Origin: Actinomycetota bacterium
GTDB taxonomy: Bacteria; Actinomycetota; Acidimicrobiia; Acidimicrobiales; Ilumatobacteraceae
Length of the DNA: 26,221 nucleotides
Direction of reading: 5' to 3'
Assembly (NCBI GenBank): GCA_009705865.1
Contig: WLSJ01000005.1
Span: 1-26,221 of the forward strand
In this document: positions 1 through 7,466 of the stretch, piece by piece
Layout: every line of letters starts with the position of its first letter
Position numbering within the stretch: the first letter of the stretch is position 1
Notes under the pieces: model-generated
What the model saw: the letters and a program-made list of their open reading frames with translations, nothing else
Told to the model about the DNA's origin: nothing
Databases searched by the model: none
Program-made: the position numbers and the translations under genes

Positions 1-248
1 CAGGCGCCAAAGCAATGTCGATTCTTATGGGTGAAGCAGATATTTATGTGCACGATGGCGGCATGTACCAATGGGATTCTGCTGCTCCTGCCGCAGTGGC
101 AATGGCAGCAGGGCTTCACGTGAGCCGTCTTGATGGTTCCCCGCTTGAATACAACACACCAGATACTTGGCTGCCAGATTTTTTTGTGTGTCGCCCTGAA
201 TACACCGATGCAATCTTGCATGCAATTTGGGGTCGCGACCCTCGCTAA
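1..248 (+). CDS. cysQ: CysQ-like 3'(2'),5'-bisphosphate nucleotidase, 3' end only
   Basis: This is the C-terminal part of an inositol-monophosphatase-superfamily protein. The frame is open from base 3 and ends in TAA at 246-248, leaving about 81 residues. The visible part has GEADIYVHDGGMYQWDSAAP followed by AAGLHVSRLDGSPL and a PDFFVCRP segment. The WDSAAP box carries the metal-binding aspartate of this superfamily, and the order of segments matches actinobacterial CysQ. CysQ removes the 3' phosphate from PAP and related nucleotides and so controls sulfur flux. The cysHDN operon lies about 6 kb away, which fits. Its stop codon overlaps that of the convergent CoA-transferase gene. A different IMPase-family substrate cannot be excluded because the N-terminus is outside the window. 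Confidence 0.8.
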   Translation, partial: GAKAMSILMGEADIYVHDGGMYQWDSAAPAAVAMAAGLHVSRLDGSPLEYNTPDTWLPDFFVCRPEYTDAILHAIWGRDPR

Positions 249-1393
249 TCCCACTTCGGTGTGTGTTCACCGAGATTTGGCACAGGACCATACGTGGGTG
301 TGTATCCATCGAAATCAACAGGCGAATTCACTGCGCGATATGGCGCTTCGCCTGGCTGCGGGGTCATGTTGATAAATGCTCCCGACGCAATGACTTGAGG
401 GTCATTGATTGCTTCAGGAATTGAATTCAATGGTGCCCACCACACTTCTTCTTTATCAAAACGTGATGTCCAATGCGCATAATCCTGTGTTGCGAAGTGC
501 GCGTCAAGAACAGTGATTAGTTCTTCAGTATTAATGGCTCGAGCTCGAGCGTTCTTGAAATTCTCCACCGTGGCTAGATCTGTACGATCAATTGCAGTTA
601 ACAAGCCGGGCCAATGACGGTCCCCTTCAAGGCCAAGTAACCAAAATGCGCGACCATCAGCACAGCGATAACAATTCACTTGTGGTGCAGGGTTGCGATG
701 TCGTGGTCGCGTGCTCTGGCGCTTGCCGAACCGAAGATACACGCCGAAATCCCACCCGATTGTGTAAATACCAGTGCGCAGCAAACTGGTGGACACGATG
801 CGTCCCTTGCCCGTTCGTTCTCTGTCAAACAACGCAGCCATTACTCCAGAGGCAAGTGACATTCCCGTGGTGTGATCACCTTGGCCGCTGCGAATGGCTG
901 GTGGCATTTCGTCAGGTGCCACCGTGGTGTGCGCTAGTCCACTGCGCGCCCAAAATGCCCCAATGTCATACCCTGCTTTGTCAACATCAGGACCTTCAAG
1001 CCCATAGCCAGTAATGATGCCGTAAATCAGACGAGGAAATTTCTTTGTCAGTGTTTCGGCGTCAAGTCCAAGACGTTGCAATCCTGCAGGTCGCACATTT
1101 GTTACAAAAATGTCCGCCTCACTAATGAGGCTCATCATTGTGGCCAAGTCATCATCACTGCGAAGATCAAGCACAACAGAACGTTTCCCACGGTTGTCAA
1201 TCTCAAACGGCGGGACTCCGACTTGATCTGCGACACCCAATGCGCCGAACACTGCTCGTTGCGGATCACCAGCGGGTGGCTCTACTTTGAGAACGTCTGC
1301 GCCCCAGTCAGCAAACAAACCAGTCACTGCGGGCCCAGCCACCCAAACTCCTAGTTCAACAACTTTGACCCCGTGTAATGGTGCGTTCGACAT
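245..1393 (-). CDS. CaiB/BaiF family (family III) CoA-transferase
   Basis: A 382-residue protein of normal length for family III CoA-transferases, which move CoA between carboxylic acids through an enzyme-bound aspartyl anhydride. The N-terminus has LHGVKVVELGVWVAGP and GADVLKVEPPAGDP, the usual nucleotide-fold entry. IDNRGKRSVVLDLRS lies near residues 65-79. The catalytic aspartate is probably D143 in AGYDIGAFWARSG. The C-terminus has the family's LGEHT motif near 374-378. The ATG start at 1391-1393 is preceded by a GGGGGA stretch about five bases upstream, which is a usable ribosome binding site. Its substrate cannot be read from the sequence; the acyl-CoA genes elsewhere in the window suggest catabolism. 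Confidence 0.88.
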   Translation of the reverse strand: MSNAPLHGVKVVELGVWVAGPAVTGLFADWGADVLKVEPPAGDPQRAVFGALGVADQVGVPPFEIDNRGKRSVVLDLRSDDDLATMMSLISEADIFVTNVRPAGLQRLGLDAETLTKKFPRLIYGIITGYGLEGPDVDKAGYDIGAFWARSGLAHTTVAPDEMPPAIRSGQGDHTTGMSLASGVMAALFDRERTGKGRIVSTSLLRTGIYTIGWDFGVYLRFGKRQSTRPRHRNPAPQVNCYRCADGRAFWLLGLEGDRHWPGLLTAIDRTDLATVENFKNARARAINTEELITVLDAHFATQDYAHWTSRFDKEEVWWAPLNSIPEAINDPQVIASGAFINMTPQPGEAPYRAVNSPVDFDGYTPTYGPVPNLGEHTPKWD

Positions 1394-1439
1394 CTGATTC
1401 CCCCGTGCGCATTGTGCGACTACTCATTGTGTCGCATTT

Positions 1440-1464
1440 CGCTCCCACAAAGCGTGTGGGAGCG
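1440..1464. promoter_or_regulatory. Perfect 10-bp hairpin in divergent intergenic region
   Basis: CGCTCCCACA (1440-1449) is the exact reverse complement of TGTGGGAGCG (1455-1464), with a five-base AAGCG loop. It lies 23 bases before the kinase start codon, between two divergent genes, so it is not a normal terminator. Just upstream, TGCGAC (1415-1420) and GTCGCA (1431-1436) form a second inverted repeat separated by ten bases. An operator or a 5'-leader structure is possible. Confidence 0.5.
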
Positions 1465-1487
1465 TCTCTCCACGGCAGAATGATTCG

Positions 1488-3083
1488 ATGACTGAACGAC
1501 CAATTGACCTTTCGTGGGGCAATTTCTCTGAATCTGGCCCCTGGGTTCTCGACCGCGACACCATTGCTTGGTCACGAGTAGCCGTTGTTCTGCGCACAGC
1601 AGCTCAAAAAGAAGTTCCATTTCTCATTCGCGCACGACGAGTACCGCCGCTAGGTCGACTGCTTGTCGTCGTTGCTCATCTTGGTTGGGCTCTGTTGCCA
1701 TGGTTCGTTCAGAAAAAGCGCAACAAATTTTCAACACCTGAAGAGTCGCGCTCATACATGTCCCTACGGTTGCGCACAGCTATTGAAAAACTTGGCGCTA
1801 CATATATCAAGCTTGCGCAAATTATTTCCAGCGGTGAGGGTTTGTTTCCAGCAGAACTTGTCAACGAATTTAAGAAATGTCGTGACCAAGTTCCACCACA
1901 GCCATGGGACACCGTAAAACTCATCGTTGAACAAGATCTTGGTGCCCGTCTTGAAGATGTGTTCACTACGTTTGAACAAGAATCTCTCGCCGCTGCATCC
2001 ATTGCGCAGGTTCATCGGGCAACATTGCTAACCGGTGAAGATGTTGTAGTCAAAGTACAGCGAGCTCAAGTATCTGAACTTGTTCGTCGCGACCTTCGTG
2101 TCATGGCATGGATTGCACCATTCATGATTGGTCGCATCAAAGTTGCAGCACTCGCGAACCCACCAGCACTTGTTGAGCTCTTTGCCGAAACCATCGTGGA
2201 AGAACTTGACTTCCGCATGGAAGCGTCAAACATGATCGATGTTTCCATTATGTTGCACGATCTCAATCAAGAGGCATACATCGTGCCTCGTCCTCACCCA
2301 ACACTTGTCAAGCGCCGCGTCCTCGTGATGGAACGTTTGCAGGGCTTCAACTTTGATGATGTTGAAGGCATGCAAGCTGCCGGTATCGATACTGAACAGG
2401 TCATCAAGGCCGGAATGATCTCCTTTATGGAAGGTGCACTTATTCATGGCATCTTCCATGGCGATCTGCACGGTGGAAACCTCTTTGTGTTGTCAGATGG
2501 ACGTACAGCATTGCTCGACTTCGGCATCGTGGGTCGCCTCACCACTAAACGTCGCCTTGCATTTATGCGTCTCATGCTTGGTGCAACAACAAATGACTTG
2601 CACAGTCAAGTGTCTGCACTGCGAGACCTTGGTGCACTTCCCCATGACACCGATATTGATGCAGTGATTCGTGATCTCGGCCTGGACCAACCAACCATTG
2701 ATCCCACATCGCTCGACGGCGAAGAACTTGTGGCCGAAGTGCAGCGCATTGTAAAAGCCCTTCTTGCCTATGGTGCAAAATTGCCAAAAGAACTCATGTT
2801 GTATGTCAAGAACATGGTGTTCTTAGATGGTGCCATTGCTCGCCTTGCCCCAGACCTCGACATCATCGGCGAACTCACCAATATTTCTTTTACTTTCATG
2901 CAACGCCACGGTGCCCGCCTGTCAGAAGAGTTGGGCGTTGATATGAGCACAGTCGAAGTTGACATGGGAAGCCTGAAGGCAGGTCTTGGCGTCGACGAAT
3001 CTACTGAGTCCATGACCTACCGCCAATTGCAGGAGCGTCGCGACCTCATTCAAAAGCGCATGCGCGACCACATCACTAACTAG
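1488..3083 (+). CDS. ABC1/AarF/UbiB-family atypical kinase-like protein
   Basis: A 531-residue member of the ABC1 (AarF/UbiB/ADCK) family of ATP-binding, kinase-fold proteins linked to isoprenoid quinone and lipid metabolism. Visible elements are: a hydrophobic segment near 58-74; the family signature region near 108-111, which reads KLAQ instead of the usual KxGQ; the A-rich nucleotide loop AAAS at 168-171; the lysine in VVVKVQR (K189); the catalytic loop HGDLHGGN at 324-331; and the metal-binding LDFG at 343-346. It therefore keeps the nucleotide-binding residues. The ATG has no clear Shine-Dalgarno sequence. nucS follows 22 bases after the stop, so the two may be co-transcribed. The physiological role in this host is not known. 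Confidence 0.85.
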   Translation: MTERPIDLSWGNFSESGPWVLDRDTIAWSRVAVVLRTAAQKEVPFLIRARRVPPLGRLLVVVAHLGWALLPWFVQKKRNKFSTPEESRSYMSLRLRTAIEKLGATYIKLAQIISSGEGLFPAELVNEFKKCRDQVPPQPWDTVKLIVEQDLGARLEDVFTTFEQESLAAASIAQVHRATLLTGEDVVVKVQRAQVSELVRRDLRVMAWIAPFMIGRIKVAALANPPALVELFAETIVEELDFRMEASNMIDVSIMLHDLNQEAYIVPRPHPTLVKRRVLVMERLQGFNFDDVEGMQAAGIDTEQVIKAGMISFMEGALIHGIFHGDLHGGNLFVLSDGRTALLDFGIVGRLTTKRRLAFMRLMLGATTNDLHSQVSALRDLGALPHDTDIDAVIRDLGLDQPTIDPTSLDGEELVAEVQRIVKALLAYGAKLPKELMLYVKNMVFLDGAIARLAPDLDIIGELTNISFTFMQRHGARLSEELGVDMSTVEVDMGSLKAGLGVDESTESMTYRQLQERRDLIQKRMRDHITN

Positions 3084-3105
3084 CACTATCGGCAAGACTG
3101 TAGTT

Positions 3106-3768
3106 GTGAGACTTATCGTTGCGCGCTGCACAGTTGAATACGCAGGCCGCCTAGAAACCCGCTTACCGGAAGCACTTCGACTCGTCATGGTGAAAGCCGA
3201 TGGTTGCGTTGCGATCCATTCTGATGGTGGCGCATACAAACCTCTCAACTGGATGACAGCGCCGAACGTTATTGAAGAGAACACTGACCATTGGATTGTT
3301 CGCAACCCCAAAGGTGAGGCAATGACAATCACCTTTCACGAGATATTTCATGACAGTGATCATGTCTTTGGCGAAGACCCAGGACTTGAAAAAGATGGCG
3401 TAGAAAAACAACTGCAAGAACTACTTGCTGCATCACCCGAGGCAATGGAACCAGGCCTTACTCTGATTCGCCGCGAACATTACACAGCGCTTGGCCCTGT
3501 TGACATTTTATGCAAAGACTCTGCCGGCAACACAGTTGTGATTGAAGTGAAACGTCGCGGAGAAATTGACGGCGTTGAACAACTCACCCGTTACCTAGTT
3601 GACCTCGCAAACGATCCATCGCTTGGCACTCTTCGCGGAATGTTCGTGGCCCAAAGCATCAAACCCCAGGCTCGTACGCTTGCCGAATCACGTGGCATCA
3701 CGTGTGTTGAAGTGAATTACGACGAGTTGCGGGGCCGCAAACCAGACGACTGGACCCTCTTTAGCTAA
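3106..3768 (+). CDS. nucS: Endonuclease NucS (mismatch-specific, non-canonical mismatch repair)
   Basis: A 220-residue protein that matches actinobacterial NucS in length and order. It starts with GTG (3106-3108), as mycobacterial NucS often does. The N-terminal DNA-binding domain has YAGRLETRLPEA, MVKADGCVAIHSD and the strongly conserved YKPLNWM with W49. The C-terminal RecB-like nuclease domain has GPVDIL (D133), VVIEVKRRG (E147 and K149) and QLTRY (Q159), the expected catalytic set. The protein ends in DWTLFS, which resembles the C-terminal sliding-clamp binding peptide described for this family. NucS cuts both strands at mismatches in Actinobacteria that lack MutS/MutL. It sits between the kinase gene and an epoxide-hydrolase-like gene. 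Confidence 0.95.
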   Translation: MRLIVARCTVEYAGRLETRLPEALRLVMVKADGCVAIHSDGGAYKPLNWMTAPNVIEENTDHWIVRNPKGEAMTITFHEIFHDSDHVFGEDPGLEKDGVEKQLQELLAASPEAMEPGLTLIRREHYTALGPVDILCKDSAGNTVVIEVKRRGEIDGVEQLTRYLVDLANDPSLGTLRGMFVAQSIKPQARTLAESRGITCVEVNYDELRGRKPDDWTLFS

Positions 3769-3776
3769 CAGTTCTC

Positions 3777-3794
3777 ACGGCTGGTCGTAGCCGT
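3777..3794 (+). terminator. Weak hairpin between nucS and hydrolase gene
   Basis: ACGGCT (3777-3782) pairs with AGCCGT (3789-3794) around a six-base loop, nine bases after the nucS stop codon. No T-run follows, so it could be a weak attenuator, an RNA-stability hairpin or chance. Confidence 0.25.
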
Positions 3795-3805
3795 AAGTAG
3801 CCCTG

Positions 3806-3811
3806 TACTGT
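3806..3811 (+). promoter_or_regulatory. Putative -10 hexamer TACTGT, leaderless start
   Basis: TACTGT lies eight bases before the ATG of the epoxide-hydrolase-like gene, and no Shine-Dalgarno sequence is present. Transcription would begin at or next to the start codon. The element fits the actinobacterial TANNNT -10 pattern; no convincing -35 is seen. Confidence 0.4.
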
Positions 3812-3819
3812 CTCCAATT

Positions 3820-4803
3820 ATGCATTCCTTTGTCAATGTCCAAAATAAAGATGTCACTATCCGCGTGGCTGTTGAAGGCTCGGGCCCTCTGATCGTGTGC
3901 GTTCACGGTTGGCCGGAACTCTGGTACTCATGGCGTCACCAACTCTCCTACTTTTCTGAACGCGGTTACAAAGTTGCAGCCATTGATGTGCGTGGCTACG
4001 GCGGTAGTTCACAGCCCTACGACATTGCCGCTTATTCCATGCGCCATATTGCATCAGACGTCATCGCAGTAATCGATGCACTTGATGATTCTCCAACTCG
4101 GGCAAAGAATTCTCATGGTCAGGCCATTTTGTTTGGCCATGATTGGGGCGCACCCATCGTGTGGAACACATCAATTCTCCACCCCGAACACATTCGTGCG
4201 GTCGCTGGCCTCAGTGTTCCCTTTGGCGGTATTTCGAGCACTTCGTTTTTGGAAATTGCTGAATTGATTTACCAAGACAAGTTCTTCTATCAGCGATATT
4301 TCCAAGCCGAGGGTGTCGCAGAGGTAGAATTTGAAGCTGATATTGCCGCAAGTCTTCGCAAAACATACTTTGCGCTCTCAGGCAATGCACCGTTGAACAC
4401 AATGCTGAAAAATAGACCTGTTGACGCACAGTTCCTCGACGATTTTATAGACCCAGATGTTTTCCCTGCATGGCTCACTGAAGCCGACCTTCAAGTTTTC
4501 ATCGATGCATTCACCGCAACTGGTTTCAGAGGTTCGCTGAACAGATACCGAGCACAAGGTATCGACGCAGCCAATATGACTGAACACGTGGGTTCGTTTA
4601 TTCCTCAACCGTCATTCTTTATTGGTGGCGAGAAAGACCCAGTCCGCGCGTTTGTGCCCGGCATGGACATGTACGAAAATGCTGGTCGCGCCGCAACAGA
4701 TTTCCGTGGAACTGTAATTATCCCTGGCGTTGGTCACTGGGTGCAGCAAGAGGCTCCTCTCGAGACAAACATTGCTCTTGAGGGTTTCCTTTCACAGTTG
4801 TAG
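3820..4803 (+). CDS. Alpha/beta hydrolase, soluble epoxide hydrolase-like
   Basis: A 327-residue alpha/beta hydrolase. The oxyanion motif HGWP is at 29-32, followed by ELWYSWRHQ. The nucleophile elbow GHDWG is at 106-110 with aspartate D108, as in epoxide hydrolases and haloalkane dehalogenases rather than esterases. The likely acid is D273 (GGEKDP) and the catalytic histidine is H306 in VGHWVQQEAP. Lid tyrosines that could activate an epoxide are present around Y160 and at Y243 (LNRYR). HGWP plus lid tyrosines favours epoxide hydrolase over dehalogenase. The likely reaction is opening an epoxide to a diol through an ester intermediate in the cytoplasm. It follows nucS by 51 bases and appears to have its own promoter. 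The substrate is unknown. Confidence 0.87.
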   Translation: MHSFVNVQNKDVTIRVAVEGSGPLIVCVHGWPELWYSWRHQLSYFSERGYKVAAIDVRGYGGSSQPYDIAAYSMRHIASDVIAVIDALDDSPTRAKNSHGQAILFGHDWGAPIVWNTSILHPEHIRAVAGLSVPFGGISSTSFLEIAELIYQDKFFYQRYFQAEGVAEVEFEADIAASLRKTYFALSGNAPLNTMLKNRPVDAQFLDDFIDPDVFPAWLTEADLQVFIDAFTATGFRGSLNRYRAQGIDAANMTEHVGSFIPQPSFFIGGEKDPVRAFVPGMDMYENAGRAATDFRGTVIIPGVGHWVQQEAPLETNIALEGFLSQL

Positions 4804-4822
4804 AAAAGCTGCCACCAGTGGA

Positions 4823-5707
4823 TTAAGAAACCGTTGGTGTGGTTTTGCGATTCATCACGAATCCGACTATGCCAGTCAACAAGCCCAGAACAATTAGCAC
4901 GATAAACCGAGTCACCATTGGGTCAGTAATGAACTGTGCAGCAGCTTTGAGTGCCGCCTTGTTGTCCGTTGACGACTGAGGAATGCGACTGCGTGCGACA
5001 AGAACCACTCCAAGGAAAATGACTCCACCGGAGAAAAGTCTGGTGCCCAATCGCAAGGTGCGTTGCCACTGACTTGCAACACTGAGGAACCACGCTGCAA
5101 CTTGCAGAAGCAAACCAATGATGACAAATAGCCATGAACCACGTTGCGCCATGTCACGAATTGACTTGATATCAGTATCTCCCGGCTTGCGTTCAACCTT
5201 CAGCGGATCCATTTCCGGATTCTGGTCTTTCGGAATGGATGGGTCAGCAGAACGAATTGCCTCAATAGTGGCGTCACTGAATTTAGAAATATCAACAGAC
5301 GCCGCAGGAGCATTTTCGATATAGACCGCATACACAGTGGCCGCAACATCGCCCGCGAACTCACGCAGATCTGGATCTGCCAACTTTTCCTTCACTGCAT
5401 CAACAATGAGCGATTGCGCCACGGAGAACACAAGCTTCTCTGAGTCATTGTCTGCGCTGTCTTGCAATTTCTCTACCAGTTTGTCTGCAATGACGTCGCG
5501 AACATCGGGCTGAGCCAATGCGCTCTTCACTGTCGACTTGGCAGCAGCTGGTGACGACACAAAGCTCATCAACACAATCGAGATGAGGCCTAGGCCAAGA
5601 AAGACAACGCCTAGTCCCCCAAGAATTGTGGCGAATGTTCTGCGCACACGATGCCGTGACGGAGACTCTTGGTCATTGGATGGTGCACTTACTTCTGATG
5701 AACTCAT
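4823..5707 (-). CDS. Unrecognised four-helix integral membrane protein
   Basis: A 294-residue protein I do not recognise. It has a charged, serine-rich cytoplasmic N-terminus (1-25) and a first membrane helix near 27-50. A soluble, mostly helical segment (about 51-188) contains two similar-looking stretches, QPDVRDVIADKLVEKL and DPDLREFAGDVAA. Three further helices lie near 191-211, 222-238 and 267-285. The soluble part is probably extracytoplasmic. It is the last gene downstream of the cysHDN/hotdog run, and a -10-like TAATAT overlaps the stop codon of the upstream hotdog gene, so it may also have its own leaderless transcript. It is convergent with the hydrolase gene (19-base gap). No enzymatic motif is visible. 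Confidence 0.75.
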   Translation of the reverse strand: MSSSEVSAPSNDQESPSRHRVRRTFATILGGLGVVFLGLGLISIVLMSFVSSPAAAKSTVKSALAQPDVRDVIADKLVEKLQDSADNDSEKLVFSVAQSLIVDAVKEKLADPDLREFAGDVAATVYAVYIENAPAASVDISKFSDATIEAIRSADPSIPKDQNPEMDPLKVERKPGDTDIKSIRDMAQRGSWLFVIIGLLLQVAAWFLSVASQWQRTLRLGTRLFSGGVIFLGVVLVARSRIPQSSTDNKAALKAAAQFITDPMVTRFIVLIVLGLLTGIVGFVMNRKTTPTVS

Positions 5708-5713
5708 GTCCAG

Positions 5714-5719
5714 ATATTA
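5714..5719 (-). promoter_or_regulatory. Putative -10 hexamer TAATAT, leaderless start
   Basis: On the minus strand TAATAT ends six bases before the ATG of the membrane protein gene. It overlaps the TAA stop of the hotdog gene. No Shine-Dalgarno sequence is present. Confidence 0.4.
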
Positions 5720-6148
5720 GGGCACTTTCGGATACAAGATCATCTGAGTACAGCGAAACAGAGCAAGCGTACGCCCCGACTCTTTATGCGTGACCTCTGC
5801 ATCCCACACCTGAGTTGTTCGGCCCATATGAGATGCCGTTGCCGCACAGACAAGTGTTCCCTCCCCCGCAGAACTCAACAAATTGGTCTTTAATTCAATG
5901 GTGGTGAATCCCGTTGCACCATCGGGCAGGTTGGCTTCACAGCCAGCCCCGGCACACGAGTCAGCCAAGGACACAATGACGCCAGCATGAATGAAGCCGG
6001 GAGGGCCATCAAAATCTGGGCGACGAATCGGTAGTTCGCCACGGCACACACCATTGCCGAATTCCGTTATGACTACGCCCATGAATTGAAAAAACGGTGG
6101 CAGAGACACTGTTTCTAAATGGGCACGAAATTGAGCCTCGGTCTTCAT
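5717..6148 (-). CDS. PaaI-type hotdog-fold thioesterase
   Basis: Read from the ATG at 6146-6148 the protein has 143 residues, typical for single-hotdog acyl-CoA thioesterases. The key segment GFIHAGVIVSLADSCAG (51-67) contains the PaaI-type H-A/G-G turn, with H54 and the likely catalytic acid D63. The following TTIELKTNLL strand is also typical. Such enzymes hydrolyse acyl- or aryl-CoA thioesters. The frame stays open upstream to a TTG at 6173-6175 and a GTG at 6170-6172, which would add up to nine residues. I prefer the ATG because a TANNNT hexamer sits seven bases before it. It lies about 50 bases downstream of cysN. The substrate is unknown; no direct link to sulfate metabolism can be seen. 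Confidence 0.82.
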   Translation of the reverse strand: MKTEAQFRAHLETVSLPPFFQFMGVVITEFGNGVCRGELPIRRPDFDGPPGFIHAGVIVSLADSCAGAGCEANLPDGATGFTTIELKTNLLSSAGEGTLVCAATASHMGRTTQVWDAEVTHKESGRTLALFRCTQMILYPKVP

Positions 6149-6155
6149 TTCAGTA

Positions 6156-6161
6156 ACCGTA
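6156..6161 (-). promoter_or_regulatory. Putative -10 hexamer TACGGT, leaderless start
   Basis: On the minus strand TACGGT ends seven bases before the ATG at 6148 of the hotdog thioesterase. It supports that ATG over the upstream TTG and GTG codons. No Shine-Dalgarno sequence is seen. Confidence 0.35.
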
Positions 6162-6197
6162 ATGGATGACACCAAACGATTGCTTTACCAGTCGACG

Positions 6198-7466
6198 CTA
6201 GTAGCCAGACCGAATCATCAATGCGCCGATAGTCGCATTTGTAACAGGGTCTATTGCAATGGCGCTGCCGCCAGCTCTATTAACGGAATACTCATCAACT
6301 ACCAAGGGTGACGCAAGAGCCAATTCAATTCGACCTATGTCATTCAGAACAAGTCGATCAGTCGGAGTGTTTTCCAGAGTCTCTAAGTCAAGGCGATGAG
6401 TAATGGCGGCTACACGAGCTGATACTTCGCCTGATGCATGCCGCACAATGATCGCATCGCCCACTGTTAATTCAGTATCGGTAAACCAGCAAACGTCAGC
6501 GATAAGTCCAGTCGCATCGACAGGTTGCTGCGCGCCGTCAACAACAATCACGTTGCCTTTACCTACATCAAGATCATCAGATAGTTCGATAGCGATTGCA
6601 TCACCTGGCACTGCAATATCAACTGCGGTTCCAGCGCGAGTCAGACCCACGACTGTGCTTGTATGCCCCTGAGGGTGCACAACAACTTGGTCCCCGACGC
6701 GAATTGCTCCACCTTCAAGGCGGCCCGCGTAACCGCGGTAGTCACTGCCACCGTGCTCACGCAGCGTCCATTGCACCGCAAGACGCGCATCGATTGTGGC
6801 CACAGGCGTGATGTCCAGAGTTTCAAGAAGTTCAAGAACTGACGGACCTTCGTACCACGGAGTCTTATCGCCTGCATCAACAACATTTTCACCATCAGTT
6901 GCACAAATGGGAATCGGATGAATTGGCACTGACGAACCAAGTGTTGAAACAATTGCTGCAACATCTGTAACAACAGTGTCAAATACTGATTCGTTCCAAT
7001 CAACTAAGTCCATCTTGTTTACAGCGAGAACTAAATGTGATACCCCAAGAAGAGCAGCGATAGACACATGACGTCGTGTTTGTTCCACAACCCCATGACG
7101 AGCGTCTACGAGAACGATTGCGATGTCACTGACAGAAGCACCAGTCACCATGTTGCGCGTGAACTGCGCATGGCCTGGCGTATCAGCCAATACGAAACTG
7201 CGATTCGGAGTTGCAAAATATCGGTAGGCAACGTCAATAGTGATGCCTTGTTCACGCTCTGCACGAAGTCCATCTGTCAAGAGAGCAAGGTTGAAGGTGC
7301 CATCGCCATATCGGCGACTTGCCTTTGATACGGCGTTCAGTTGATCTTCGAAAATGCCTTTCGAGTCATGGAGTAAGCGCCCAATCAATGTGCTCTTTCC
7401 GTCATCAACTGACCCAATGGTGGCAATGCGGACCTGCGTATTAGAGGCCGTGGAAACTGCTGTCAT
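6198..7466 (-). CDS. cysN: Sulfate adenylyltransferase subunit 1 (GTPase subunit)
   Basis: A 422-residue translation-factor-like GTPase that drives ATP sulfurylase. The P-loop GSVDDGKST is at 18-26, the switch region EREQGITIDVAYR at 70-82, DTPGH at 95-99 and NKMD at 150-153. Beta-barrel domains follow to the C-terminal IGALMIRSGY. The length corresponds to CysN alone: no APS-kinase (CysC) domain is fused, unlike the CysNC proteins of many Actinobacteria. Its ATG shares one base with the TAA of cysD (TAATG), so the two subunits are probably translationally coupled. With CysD it makes adenosine 5'-phosphosulfate from sulfate and ATP using GTP hydrolysis. Confidence 0.95.
   Translation of the reverse strand: MTAVSTASNTQVRIATIGSVDDGKSTLIGRLLHDSKGIFEDQLNAVSKASRRYGDGTFNLALLTDGLRAEREQGITIDVAYRYFATPNRSFVLADTPGHAQFTRNMVTGASVSDIAIVLVDARHGVVEQTRRHVSIAALLGVSHLVLAVNKMDLVDWNESVFDTVVTDVAAIVSTLGSSVPIHPIPICATDGENVVDAGDKTPWYEGPSVLELLETLDITPVATIDARLAVQWTLREHGGSDYRGYAGRLEGGAIRVGDQVVVHPQGHTSTVVGLTRAGTAVDIAVPGDAIAIELSDDLDVGKGNVIVVDGAQQPVDATGLIADVCWFTDTELTVGDAIIVRHASGEVSARVAAITHRLDLETLENTPTDRLVLNDIGRIELALASPLVVDEYSVNRAGGSAIAIDPVTNATIGALMIRSGY

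Noticed and set aside
592..1014. 140-codon open frame on the plus strand
   Set aside because: It is a shadow of the CoA-transferase gene, unusually rich in cysteine and without domain features.
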